Under the pieces are notes generated by a model. That model worked only from the letters and a program-made list of their open reading frames with translations, was not told where the DNA came from and did no database searches. Both the position numbers and the translations under genes were made by a program. 64,000 nucleotides of DNA from Pseudomonas fluorescens. GTDB taxonomy: Bacteria > Pseudomonadota > Gammaproteobacteria > Pseudomonadales > Pseudomonadaceae. Where the stretch lies: contig NZ_CABVHU010000002.1 in NCBI RefSeq assembly GCF_902497855.1, forward strand, positions 434,001 to 498,000, in the 5' to 3' direction. Positions 1 through 7,736 of this stretch are shown piece by piece; within the stretch, counting starts at the first letter, position 1; each line of letters opens with the position of its first letter.

Positions 1-473
1 AAAATGCTGAGCAGCTGCACACCTTCGCTCAATAACGCATGGGCCACCGCTGCGCCTGCGCCACCTGCGCCCATTTGCACCACGCGCTCTAGGGCCACGC
101 CCTGCAAACCACGGCGGAAACCTTCGGCAAAGCCCAGGCAATCGGTGTTATGGCCGACGCGTTTGCCGTCCTTGAGTACCACGGTGTTGACGGCGCCGAT
201 GCCGCGGGCTTCCGGCGACAGTTCGTCGAGCAGCGGGATGATGGTCTGTTTGCACGGAAACGTGATGTTCAGACCGGTGAAGTTCATGCGCTCGGCTGCC
301 AACAACAGGTCGGGCAGGGCACTGCTGTCGAGTTTCAACGGGTCAAGGTCGATCAGGCGATAGAGGTAGCGCAGACCCTGGGCATCCCCTTCATGCTCGT
401 GCAGCGCCGGGGTACGGGAAGCCTGGATGCCGGCTCCGATCAGTCCGGCCAGTACGGTAGTGTTCTTGATCAT
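1..473 (-). CDS. Shikimate/quinate 5-dehydrogenase, AroE family (3' end outside window)
   Basis: This gene starts at the ATG complementary to 471-473 and runs off the left edge, so about 157 residues are visible. It should interconvert 3-dehydroshikimate and shikimate (or dehydroquinate and quinate) with NAD(P)H in the cytoplasm. The visible part has the AroE pattern: NITFPCKQTI with the catalytic lysine, GHNTDCLGF with the catalytic aspartate, and GAGGAG starting the nucleotide fold. It begins 5 bp after aroQ ends, so the two form one operon acting on adjacent steps. Because aroQ sits beside it with a LysR gene upstream, it is probably an accessory or catabolic paralogue rather than the main biosynthetic AroE; that is inference. 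Confidence 0.87.
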   Translation of the reverse strand, partial: MIKNTTVLAGLIGAGIQASRTPALHEHEGDAQGLRYLYRLIDLDPLKLDSSALPDLLLAAERMNFTGLNITFPCKQTIIPLLDELSPEARGIGAVNTVVLKDGKRVGHNTDCLGFAEGFRRGLQGVALERVVQMGAGGAGAAVAHALLSEGVQLLSI

Positions 474-478
474 GACGT

Positions 479-919
479 TCACCCCTTCAACCGCAGGCTG
501 AAATGTTCCAGCGCCAGGCGATAACCGTGGCTGCCGAAACCGGCCATTACGGCGGTGGCAATGGCTGAAACGAAACTGTGGTGCCGGAACGGCTCGCGGG
601 CATGGACGTTGGAGAGGTGGACTTCGATCACCGGCAGTTCGCTGGCGACCAGGGCATCGCGGATCGCCACCGAGGTGTGGGTCCAGGCCGCCGGGTTGAT
701 GACGATTCCAGCGCAACGGCCGCGGGCGGCGTGAATCCAGTCGAGCAGTTCGCCTTCATGATTGGTCTGGCGAAACTCCACCGCCAGTCCGAACTCTTCG
801 GCGGCACGTGCGCACAATGCCGAAACGTCGGCCAGGGTTTCGTGACCGTATGTTGCCGGTTCACGGGTGCCGAGCATATTCAGATTGGGGCCGTTGAGCA
901 CCAGGACGATAGGGGGCAT
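479..919 (-). CDS. aroQ: Type II 3-dehydroquinate dehydratase
   Basis: The 146-residue protein has the usual size of the dodecameric type II dehydroquinase, which interconverts 3-dehydroquinate and 3-dehydroshikimate. Family signatures are visible: [16 protein letters not shown] at the N-terminus with the catalytic Tyr in [19 protein letters not shown], the [13 protein letters not shown] loop and [18 protein letters not shown] with the catalytic His. The product feeds the AroE-type dehydrogenase directly downstream. Fluorescent pseudomonads usually carry more than one aroQ; the pairing with an AroE paralogue suggests this is the copy for quinate/shikimate use. Confidence 0.95.
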   Translation of the reverse strand: MPPIVLVLNGPNLNMLGTREPATYGHETLADVSALCARAAEEFGLAVEFRQTNHEGELLDWIHAARGRCAGIVINPAAWTHTSVAIRDALVASELPVIEVHLSNVHAREPFRHHSFVSAIATAVMAGFGSHGYRLALEHFSLRLKG

Positions 920-1092
920 CGCTTATCTCCACTTATTATTTTTGGAATCGGCCGAGCGTTTCGGCCTGTGGAGATAAAATGTACTGAATGGTTAATTTGG
1001 TCAATTGCAGAGACAGCGCCTGCGGTTTTTGTGTGCGGTGATCGAACATTGGAAAGATCGTGGGGTGTGCGGGATTGAAGTCTGGCGCAAAA

Positions 1093-1201
1093 CCTGTAGG
1101 AGCTGGCTTGCCAGCGAAAGCGGTGGGTCAGTCAACATATTTATCGCTGAACGGACGCCTTCGCTGCGGTGCGGCGATCCGACAAGCCAGCTCCTACAGG
1201 A
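1093..1201. repeat. REP-type inverted pair
   Basis: Two arms, CTGTAGGAGCTGGCTTG and CAAGCCAGCTCCTACAG, face each other about 70 bp apart in the gap between aroQ and the upstream LysR gene. This is the common fluorescens-group REP doublet. Together with the motif at 1217-1246 it fills most of the 324-bp gap; I see no gene in it. Confidence 0.85.
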
Positions 1202-1216
1202 GAACGCATTCCAAAT

Positions 1217-1246
1217 GTGGAGCTGCCGCAGGCTGCGATATTTTCA
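1217..1246. repeat. Short Pseudomonas repeat GGAGCTGCCGCAGGCTGCGAT
   Basis: The string around GAGCTGCCGCAGGCTGCGAT matches a short dispersed palindromic motif that I recall as common between genes of P. fluorescens-type genomes. Its core GCAGCC-TGC-GGC can form a small hairpin. It touches the 3' end of the LysR gene. Confidence 0.5.
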
Positions 1247-2155
1247 GCGCGGAAGATGCTCGACCAGAAAATCGATGAAAGCCCTCAATCGCAGGGGCAT
1301 ATGGCGACTTTGCGGGTAGAGCAGAGTGAATGGCCGCGAACGCCCGCCGTAAGGCTTCAGCACTTCCACCAGCGAACCATCGGCCAGTTCGTTTTCGACG
1401 ATGAAGCGATACGTCTGAAACAGCCCCGCCCCATGTTTGGCCAGGGTCACGCCACCGAGCACGTCGTCGGAACAACTGAGGCTGCCCTCGGCAAGAATCT
1501 CTCGCTGCACACCGTTTTCGTTGAACAACCAGGCAATGCGCCGGCCGCTGCTGGGCAGTTCGTACTGAATGCATTCATGCTGCGCCAGGTCGTCCAGGGT
1601 TTGCGGGGTACCGACGCGTTTCAGGTAGTCGGGACTGGCGATCATCACCAGCGTTGCGTCTTCCAGGTGACGGGCGATGAGGCCGGAATCCGGAATCGCG
1701 CGCACGCGGATGGCCATGTCATAGCCTTCGCCAACGAAATCAATGTTGCGATTGCTGATGTGCGACTCGACTTTCACCGCCGGGAAGCGTTGCCGAAACG
1801 CCGGCAGCAACGGCAGGATGCGGTGATGGGCATAGGTGGTGGGGATACTGATGCGCAAGGTGCCGGAAGGCTCCTGCTGCTGGCCCATGACCTCGCGCTG
1901 GGCCTCGACCAGTTGCGCCAGCGCCTGACGACACTCCTCGTAATACCGTCGGCCGCTGTCGGTCATTTTTACGCTGCGAGTGGTGCGCGCAAACAGCCGG
2001 ACGCCCAGGCGTTCCTCCATGCGCGACACCGATCGGCTCACGGCTGCCGGCGTCACGCCCGCCACCAGCGCGGCAGCGGTGAAGCTACCCGCTTCGGCGG
2101 CCAGGCAAAACAGCTCGATGCTGCCCAGTTGAAGATCGTCGAATTGACGCTGCAT
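1244..2155 (-). CDS. LysR-family transcriptional regulator
   Basis: This 303-residue protein has the standard LysR layout: an N-terminal winged helix-turn-helix (about residues 8-67, containing FTAAALVAGVTPAAVSRSVS and LGVRLFARTTRSV) followed by a periplasmic-binding-like effector domain (about 95-300). The effector domain resembles the CrgA/AaeR branch (TLRISIPTTYAHHRILP). It lies upstream of aroQ and the AroE-type gene on the same strand, across a 324-bp gap holding repeats, so a regulatory link is possible but unproven. The ligand cannot be read from sequence. Confidence 0.88.
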   Translation of the reverse strand: MQRQFDDLQLGSIELFCLAAEAGSFTAAALVAGVTPAAVSRSVSRMEERLGVRLFARTTRSVKMTDSGRRYYEECRQALAQLVEAQREVMGQQQEPSGTLRISIPTTYAHHRILPLLPAFRQRFPAVKVESHISNRNIDFVGEGYDMAIRVRAIPDSGLIARHLEDATLVMIASPDYLKRVGTPQTLDDLAQHECIQYELPSSGRRIAWLFNENGVQREILAEGSLSCSDDVLGGVTLAKHGAGLFQTYRFIVENELADGSLVEVLKPYGGRSRPFTLLYPQSRHMPLRLRAFIDFLVEHLPR

Positions 2156-2277
2156 GATTGATTACACCAGGGATCAAATGGAGTGGTTGATACTGTGTTT
2201 ATCAAATTCCGCCACACAAATACAGGGCATCTGGACTGGCTGCCCGGTTCGGACAAATCGGCATTTTGAGCGCCCAC

Positions 2278-2301
2278 AAAAAAGCCGTCGTGATGACGGC
2301 T
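2278..2301 (-). terminator. Rho-independent terminator of the permease-trmA operon
   Basis: On the minus strand AGCCGTC and GACGGCT pair around a 5-nt loop and are followed by TTTTTT. It lies just beyond the trmA stop codon. Confidence 0.85.
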
Positions 2302-2323
2302 GATTCGTATGGGGCAATGGCAA

Positions 2324-3403
2324 TCAACGACGAGTCAACAACACTCCGGATTCCATATGATGGGTCCACGGGAACTGGTCGAACATCGCGCAACGGGTGA
2401 TGCGATGGGTGTCGTGCAGTTGGGCGATGTTGGCCGCGAGGGTTTGCGGGTTGCAGGAAATATAGAGGATGTTATCGAAGCGCCGGGTGAGCTCGCAGGT
2501 GTCCGGGTCCATGCCGGCACGCGGCGGGTCGACGAAGACGCTACCGAACTCGTAGCTTTTCAGATCGATGCCGTGCAAACGACGGAACGGGCGCACTTCG
2601 TTCAACGCCTCGGTCAGTTCCTCGGCGGACAGACGCACCAGGGTGACGTTATCCACCGCGTTATCGCTGAGATTGCTCAGTGCCGCATTGACCGAGGACT
2701 TGCTGATTTCGGTGGCCAGCACCTTACGCACGCGGGTCGCGAGCGGCAGGGTGAAGTTGCCGTTGCCGCAGTACAGTTCCAGCAAATCGTCAGATCGATC
2801 ACCCAGCGCGTCATAGGCCCAGTTGAGCATCTTCTGGTTCACGGTGCCGTTGGGCTGGGTAAACGCGCCTTCCGGCTGGCGGTAGCTGAACGTGCGGCCA
2901 CCGACCTCCAGTTTCTCGATCACGTAATCATGACCGATGACTTCGCGCTTGCCCTTGGAGCGGCCGATGACGCTGACATTCAGCTCGGCTGCCAGTGTCG
3001 AGGCGGCTGCGTGCCAGTGCTCGTCCAGCGGACGGTGATAGCACAGCGTGATCATTGCATCGCCGGCCAGGGTGGTCAGGAACTCCACCTGGAACAACTT
3101 GTGACTCAAGGCTGAGCTGGCCTGCCAGGCTGCCTTGAGCTGCGGCATCAACTGATTGATGCGCACGCTGGCGATCGGAAATTCTTCGATCAGAATCGGC
3201 GTGCGTTTGTCTTCCAGGGAAAACATCGCGTAGTGACGCTCGCCGGCTTCGCGCCACAAGCGAAACTCTGCGCGCAGGCGGAAGTTCTGCAGCGGCGAGT
3301 CGAACACGGCAGGTTCTGGCGCATCGAACGGGGCCAGCAGATCACGCAGGCGCGTGACCTTTTCTTCGAGCTGAACGGCGTAAGCCTGGGTATCAAAAGT
3401 CAT
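2324..3403 (-). CDS. trmA: tRNA (uracil-5-)-methyltransferase
   Basis: TrmA makes 5-methyluridine at position 54 of the T-loop of tRNAs using S-adenosylmethionine. The 359-residue length fits the family. Visible signatures are [16 protein letters not shown] (SAM site), VDPPRAGMD and the catalytic-cysteine motif YISCNPQTL, with MESGVLL near the C-terminus. I chose the ATG giving [10 protein letters not shown], as in other pseudomonads, over a TTG four codons upstream. That ATG overlaps the stop of the upstream permease by 4 bp (ATGA), which implies translational coupling. Confidence 0.96.
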   Translation of the reverse strand: MTFDTQAYAVQLEEKVTRLRDLLAPFDAPEPAVFDSPLQNFRLRAEFRLWREAGERHYAMFSLEDKRTPILIEEFPIASVRINQLMPQLKAAWQASSALSHKLFQVEFLTTLAGDAMITLCYHRPLDEHWHAAASTLAAELNVSVIGRSKGKREVIGHDYVIEKLEVGGRTFSYRQPEGAFTQPNGTVNQKMLNWAYDALGDRSDDLLELYCGNGNFTLPLATRVRKVLATEISKSSVNAALSNLSDNAVDNVTLVRLSAEELTEALNEVRPFRRLHGIDLKSYEFGSVFVDPPRAGMDPDTCELTRRFDNILYISCNPQTLAANIAQLHDTHRITRCAMFDQFPWTHHMESGVLLTRR

Positions 3404-4695
3404 GCGTTGAACCAACCCAATTTGATCACGAACAGAATCGACAGGATCACCAGCGCCGAATTCAACTCACGGCCGCGACCGGACAGCAGTTTGATCGCGG
3501 TCCAGGAAATGAAACCGAAGGCGATGCCGTTGGCGATGGAATAAGTGAATGGCATGGCCAGGGCAGTGACCACGACCGGTGCAGCAACGGTGATGTCGTC
3601 CCAGTCTATTTCGGCCAGGCCGGATGTCATCAGTACCGCGACGAACAGCAGGGCAGGTGCCGTGGCAAACGCCGGAACACTGGCGGCCAATGGCGAGAAA
3701 AACAACGCCAGCAGGAACAGGACCGCAACCACGACAGCGGTCAGGCCGGTGCGGCCACCGGCGCTCACGCCAGCAGCCGATTCGATGTAGCTGGTGGTCG
3801 TTGAAGTCCCCAGCAGGGAACCGGCCATGGCCGCCGTACTGTCGGCAATCAGGGCGCGCCCCATTTTTGGCATGTGGCCATCTTTGCTCATCAGGCCGGC
3901 GCGCTTGGCCACACCAATCAGGGTGCCAGAGTTATCGAACAGGTCGACGAACAGAAACGCGAAAATCACGCTGACCAGACCGATGTCCAATGCGCCCTTG
4001 ATGTCCAGTTGCAGGAAGGTCGGCGCCAGCGACGGTGGCATCGACATGACACCGCCGAACGGGGTAAAGCCCATTGCAATGGAGGTGATAGTCACCGCCA
4101 GAATGCCGATCAGCACGGCGCCGCGCACCTTCAGGGCTTCGAGGGCGACGATCAGGGCAAAGCCCAGGGTGGCGAGGATCGGTGCCGGTTGCTTGAGGTC
4201 GCCGAGGCCGAGCATGGTCGCCGGGTTGCTGACGACGATGCCGGCGTTGTGCAGGGCGATCAGCGCCAGGAACAGGCCGATACCGGCGGCAATGGCCGAA
4301 CGCAGGGGCAACGGGATGCTGTTGACGATCCATTCACGGATACGGAAGATCGAGAGCAGGAAGAACATCACCGCCGAGATGAACACCGCGCCCAGCGCTA
4401 CTTGCCAGGTGTGACCCATGTTCAGGACCACGGTATAGGTGAAGAAGGCGTTCAAGCCCATGCCCGGCGCGAGAGCGATCGGGTAGTTGGCGATCAGGCC
4501 CATCACGGTGGAACCGATGGCGGCTGCCAGGCAGGTCGCGACGAACACCGCACCCTTGTCCATGCCAGTTTCGCCAAGAATGCTCGGGTTGACGAACAGA
4601 ATGTAGGCCATGGCCAAAAAGGTCGTGACGCCCGCCAGAATCTCGGTCCGCACGTTGGTGTTATGTGCCTTGAGTTGAAACAGCCTTTCCAGCAT
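3400..4695 (-). CDS. NCS2-family purine permease (AzgA/AdeQ-like)
   Basis: A 431-residue inner-membrane transporter with about 12-14 hydrophobic segments. N-terminal motifs [19 protein letters not shown] and [12 protein letters not shown] are typical of the adenine/guanine/hypoxanthine branch of the nucleobase-cation symporter-2 family (E. coli AdeP/AdeQ, GhxP/GhxQ). The likely job is proton-driven uptake of a purine base. Its stop overlaps the trmA start by 4 bp, making a two-gene operon closed by the terminator at 2278-2301. The exact base carried cannot be decided from sequence. Confidence 0.9.
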   Translation of the reverse strand: MLERLFQLKAHNTNVRTEILAGVTTFLAMAYILFVNPSILGETGMDKGAVFVATCLAAAIGSTVMGLIANYPIALAPGMGLNAFFTYTVVLNMGHTWQVALGAVFISAVMFFLLSIFRIREWIVNSIPLPLRSAIAAGIGLFLALIALHNAGIVVSNPATMLGLGDLKQPAPILATLGFALIVALEALKVRGAVLIGILAVTITSIAMGFTPFGGVMSMPPSLAPTFLQLDIKGALDIGLVSVIFAFLFVDLFDNSGTLIGVAKRAGLMSKDGHMPKMGRALIADSTAAMAGSLLGTSTTTSYIESAAGVSAGGRTGLTAVVVAVLFLLALFFSPLAASVPAFATAPALLFVAVLMTSGLAEIDWDDITVAAPVVVTALAMPFTYSIANGIAFGFISWTAIKLLSGRGRELNSALVILSILFVIKLGWFNA

Positions 4696-4908
4696 GTCTG
4701 CTCCCCGTGGCGCGCCAGGCGCCGTGAATGTATCGACTTCAACAGCAAAGCACAGACCACCGCAGGCGCCCGGTAATTTGCTGCAGGTCGGAAAAAGCCG
4801 CGCATCATACCAGCAGCGTGGGGTTATGGCTGCTTATGGCTGCGATCGTCGTCGATGTTTTGCGTTAAAGCCCAATGAGCCATACTGCGCGCTGCTTTGG
4901 GGGGACTT

Positions 4909-5358
4909 ATGTATTGCATGGAAAAAGGGCTGGTGACCGGATTCTTGATGGTCCTGTTCGCGGGGGCGCCAATCGCCTCGGCTGCATCGGCGCCGCCGTT
5001 GAGTCAGGTGCAGGTGCTCAAGGTCGAGTCGCCGGGCTGTGGTTTTGAAAGCATTGCACAGGGGCAGGAACAGACTCGCTGTGATCACAGCGGTGCGAAC
5101 ATCAGGGTCTACGTGCTGGAAGTCGGCTACGGTCGTGGGGCGCACGTCGGGCTGGACGGTTTTGAGGTGAACGGCACCCGAACCCCGATATGTGCTTTTG
5201 ATAATGGCAACCTGACCGAATGCACCGTAGGGAAAAAAACGGTCGGTTATTTGTATGTCTTCGATCTGGCGGGCAAGCAGGAGGGAACCTTCACCTTCAG
5301 CAATACCTCGATCAACGCCCCGGGCAACACCTTATCGACGCAGCTTTACATCAAGTAG
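4909..5358 (+). CDS. Secreted DUF4879-like protein (YolA-type)
   Basis: About 149 residues starting MYCMEKGLVTGFLMVLF. A hydrophobic stretch followed by GAPIASAASA is a classical Sec signal peptide with AxA cleavage. The mature part (PPLSQVQVLKVESPGCGFESI, then REVGYG-like VLEVGYGRGAHVG, ending GNTLSTQLYIK) resembles the DUF4879 family, which includes Bacillus YolA. Several cysteines could form disulphides after export. The start is uncertain: ATG at 4909 lies 3 bp after GGGGGGA, and ATG at 4918 is an alternative with wider spacing. Function is unknown; the family name is from memory. Confidence 0.72.
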   Translation: MYCMEKGLVTGFLMVLFAGAPIASAASAPPLSQVQVLKVESPGCGFESIAQGQEQTRCDHSGANIRVYVLEVGYGRGAHVGLDGFEVNGTRTPICAFDNGNLTECTVGKKTVGYLYVFDLAGKQEGTFTFSNTSINAPGNTLSTQLYIK

Positions 5359-5425
5359 CGGCAGGCTCGAACGAGCGCGGGGAAAGCTGGACTACGCTTT
5401 AAGGATCATTCAGCGGACTGTGCCC

Positions 5426-5977
5426 ATGACTTCAAGAGCTCTGATTACCCTCGCCGAGGGCATCGATGACCTGCAAGCAGTGACCCTGATCGATGTGCTG
5501 CGCCGTGCCAACGTCGAGGTGGTGGTGGCCAGCATCGAGGGGCGGCGCATGCTTACCTGTGCCCGTGGCACCCGAGTGACGTCCGACGCGATGCTGGTGG
5601 ACTTGCTGGCCCAGCCGTTCGATCTGATCGTACTCCCCGGTGGGGCCGTGGGTGCGCAACATCTGGCGGCGCATCAACCCTTGCAACAATTGGTCAAGGA
5701 TCAGGCGGCGGCCGGGCGCCTGTTCGCGGGCATCGCCGAGTCCCCGGCACTGGCGCTGCAAGCCTTTGGCGTCCTGCGCCAACGACGCATGACCTGCCTG
5801 CCATCGGCCAGCCATCAACTATCGGGTTGCAACTTCATCGACCAGCCGGTGGTCGTCGATGGCAACTGCATCACCGCCCAGGGCTCGGGTGCCGCACTGG
5901 CGTTTGCCCTGACGCTGGTGGAGCAACTTTGCGGCAAGGCCACGCGGACTGTGGTGGCAGGGGAATTGGTGGTATAG
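5426..5977 (+). CDS. DJ-1/PfpI-family protein, catalytic residues replaced
   Basis: A 183-residue single-domain protein of the DJ-1/YajL type, with the opening ALITLAEGIDDLQAVTLIDV and the FDLIVLPGGAVGAQHL segment. Aligned by eye to human DJ-1, the active-site Glu18 (EEMETV) is Gln here (DDLQAV), and the nucleophile Cys106 in the elbow (AAICAGP) is Ala here (AGIAESP). Family members use this Glu/Cys pair for glyoxalase/deglycase-type chemistry and redox sensing, so this paralogue is probably not a catalyst of that kind. A cysteine remains in MLTCARGTRV and another in MTCLPS. It stands alone between a secreted protein and a molybdenum hydroxylase operon. Confidence 0.9.
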   Translation: MTSRALITLAEGIDDLQAVTLIDVLRRANVEVVVASIEGRRMLTCARGTRVTSDAMLVDLLAQPFDLIVLPGGAVGAQHLAAHQPLQQLVKDQAAAGRLFAGIAESPALALQAFGVLRQRRMTCLPSASHQLSGCNFIDQPVVVDGNCITAQGSGAALAFALTLVEQLCGKATRTVVAGELVV

Positions 5978-5984
5978 AGGATCA

Positions 5985-6092
5985 GGCGTGGAGGGTTCGA
6001 TGACCGGTTGCCCACGGTGCTTCGCTTGCCAGAGGTCGTAGTCGGTTTGCACCCCCAGCCAGAACCGCGCCTTGCCGATACCCTCGCGTGGG
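5985..6092 (-). pseudogene. Relic of a HigA-type antitoxin C-terminus
   Basis: On the minus strand an open frame reads REGIGKARFWLGVQTDYDLWQ and then AKHRGQPVIEP. The FWLxxQxxYDLW motif is characteristic of the C-terminal part of XRE-type HigA antitoxins. A stop codon lies just before it, no helix-turn-helix region precedes it, and no HigB toxin is near. The frame then runs on antisense into the DJ-1-like gene. I read it as the remnant of a lost toxin-antitoxin module. The match is short, so certainty is moderate. Confidence 0.5.
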
Positions 6093-6213
6093 ATTCAGCT
6101 GTTTCCTGCGCTCATCAATTCCCTTGAACACTCTCACCTTTCCCGAAGTCGTACCCCATATGACGGCGGTTTGCGAAAACGCCGCGAACGTACGACCAAA
6201 TCGTGAGGTGTTT

Positions 6214-6747
6214 ATGAGCGCGACCACTCCCGACGCTGCGCAGCCGTCATTCGCCCGTCTCCCGCTGAATCTGAGCCTCAATGGTCAGCACCGTCAGCTC
6301 GAAGTCCTGCCCTGGACCACATTGCTGGACTTGCTGCGTGAGCAACTGGACCTGGTGGGCACGAAAAAAGGCTGCGACCACGGGCAATGTGGCGCTTGCA
6401 CGGTGTTGCTCAATGGCAAGCGAGTGAACGCCTGCCTGACGCTGGCGGTGATGTGCGGCGGTGCCGAACTGGTCACGGTCGAAGGCCTGGCCAACGGTGA
6501 TGAACTGCACCCGATGCAGCGTGCCTTCATCAAGCATGACGCCTTTCAATGCGGCTATTGCACGCCAGGGCAGATTTGCTCGGCGGTGGGACTGGCTAAT
6601 GAAGGCCGAGCGCGGACCTGCGAGCAGATTCGGGAAGGGATGAGCGGTAACCTCTGCCGCTGCGGTGCCTACAACAACATTCGCGATGCCGTCGAGGAGG
6701 CGCTTCCCGCTTGCCGGCAAGGTGTCGGGCAAGGAGGTGGCCTATGA
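6214..6747 (+). CDS. Molybdenum hydroxylase 2Fe-2S subunit (PaoA/YagT-like)
   Basis: A 177-residue electron-transfer subunit of the xanthine-oxidase family. It holds two 2Fe-2S sites: the plant-ferredoxin motif with C54, C59, C62 and C74 (CDHGQCGACTV) and the helical domain with C113, C116, C148 and C150 (CGYCTPGQ, NLCRCG). The ATG at 6214 follows TGAGGTG. Unlike E. coli PaoA, no twin-arginine leader is seen, so the enzyme should stay in the cytoplasm. Its stop overlaps the next start by 4 bp, giving an operon in the order FeS, FAD, Mo. Confidence 0.93.
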   Translation: MSATTPDAAQPSFARLPLNLSLNGQHRQLEVLPWTTLLDLLREQLDLVGTKKGCDHGQCGACTVLLNGKRVNACLTLAVMCGGAELVTVEGLANGDELHPMQRAFIKHDAFQCGYCTPGQICSAVGLANEGRARTCEQIREGMSGNLCRCGAYNNIRDAVEEALPACRQGVGQGGGL

Positions 6748-7736
6748 ATCCTTTCCACTACAGCAAGCCGGATTCGGTGCAGGATGCCGTACATCTCGCA
6801 GGTCCCTCCTCGCGTTTCATCGCGGGCGGTACGAATCTGCTGGATCTGATGAAGGAAAACGTCACCCGACCCGAGCACCTGATCGATATCACCGGCCTGC
6901 CCCTGCGTGAAGTCAGCGAAACGGAGAAGGGAGGATTGATGATCGGCGCCCTGGTCAGCAACGCCGACCTGGCCTGGCACCCCTTGATCGAGCAACGTTA
7001 CCCGCTGTTGTCCCAGGCCATCCTGGCGGGCGCATCGCCGCAATTGCGTAATATGGCGAGCACGGGCGGCAATCTGCTGCAACGTACCCGTTGCTATTAC
7101 TTCTACGACGCCAGCGTGCCGTGCAATAAACGCGAGCCCGGCAGCGGTTGCCCGGCTCGGGATGGTCTGAATCGAATCCACGCCATCTTTGGCGCCAGTG
7201 CGCAGTGTGTCGCCACCCATCCATCAGACATGTGCGTGGCCCTGGCGGCGCTGGAGGCGGTGGTCCATGTGCAGGGTCGTGGTGGTGCGCGCAGCATCGA
7301 GTTTGCCGATTTTCACCGTCTGCCCGGGGAGGCTCCGGAGCGTGATAACCAATTGGCCGACGATGAGCTGATTACGGCCATTGAACTGCCCGCTGCCGGT
7401 TTCGCCGAGTACAGTCATTACCTGAAGATTCGCGATCGCGCGTCCTATGCCTTTGCGCTGGTTTCGGTGGCCGCGGCGTTCGAGATGACCGGGCCCGTCA
7501 TTCGTGAAGCGCGGCTGGTCCTCGGTGGCGTGGCGCACAAACCCTGGCGCGACAAGGCCGTCGAAAGCTGGCTGGCGGGCAAGGCGCCCAGCCGTGAAAC
7601 CTTCACTGCCGCCGCCGATACCCTGCTGCAAAACGCCGAACCGCTGGAGCACAACGCGTTTAAAGTCAAACTGGCGCGGCGGGCCATCGTCCGCGCCCTG
7701 AGCGATGCCGCGCGGGGAGGGCACTCCGATGAATAA
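6744..7736 (+). CDS. Molybdenum hydroxylase FAD subunit (PaoB/YagS-like)
   Basis: A 330-residue FAD-binding subunit passing electrons from the iron-sulphur protein to an acceptor. The FAD site shows RFIAGGTNLLDLMKENV and NMASTGGNLLQRTRC. The cysteine-rich insertion TRCYYFYD...VPCNKREPGSGCPA matches the extra 4Fe-4S cluster region of the PaoB subgroup, which plain xanthine dehydrogenases lack. The start overlaps the upstream stop (ATGA), and the last 8 bp overlap the next gene. This places the enzyme with the PaoABC aldehyde oxidoreductase type rather than with xanthine dehydrogenase. Confidence 0.92.
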   Translation: MNPFHYSKPDSVQDAVHLAGPSSRFIAGGTNLLDLMKENVTRPEHLIDITGLPLREVSETEKGGLMIGALVSNADLAWHPLIEQRYPLLSQAILAGASPQLRNMASTGGNLLQRTRCYYFYDASVPCNKREPGSGCPARDGLNRIHAIFGASAQCVATHPSDMCVALAALEAVVHVQGRGGARSIEFADFHRLPGEAPERDNQLADDELITAIELPAAGFAEYSHYLKIRDRASYAFALVSVAAAFEMTGPVIREARLVLGGVAHKPWRDKAVESWLAGKAPSRETFTAAADTLLQNAEPLEHNAFKVKLARRAIVRALSDAARGGHSDE

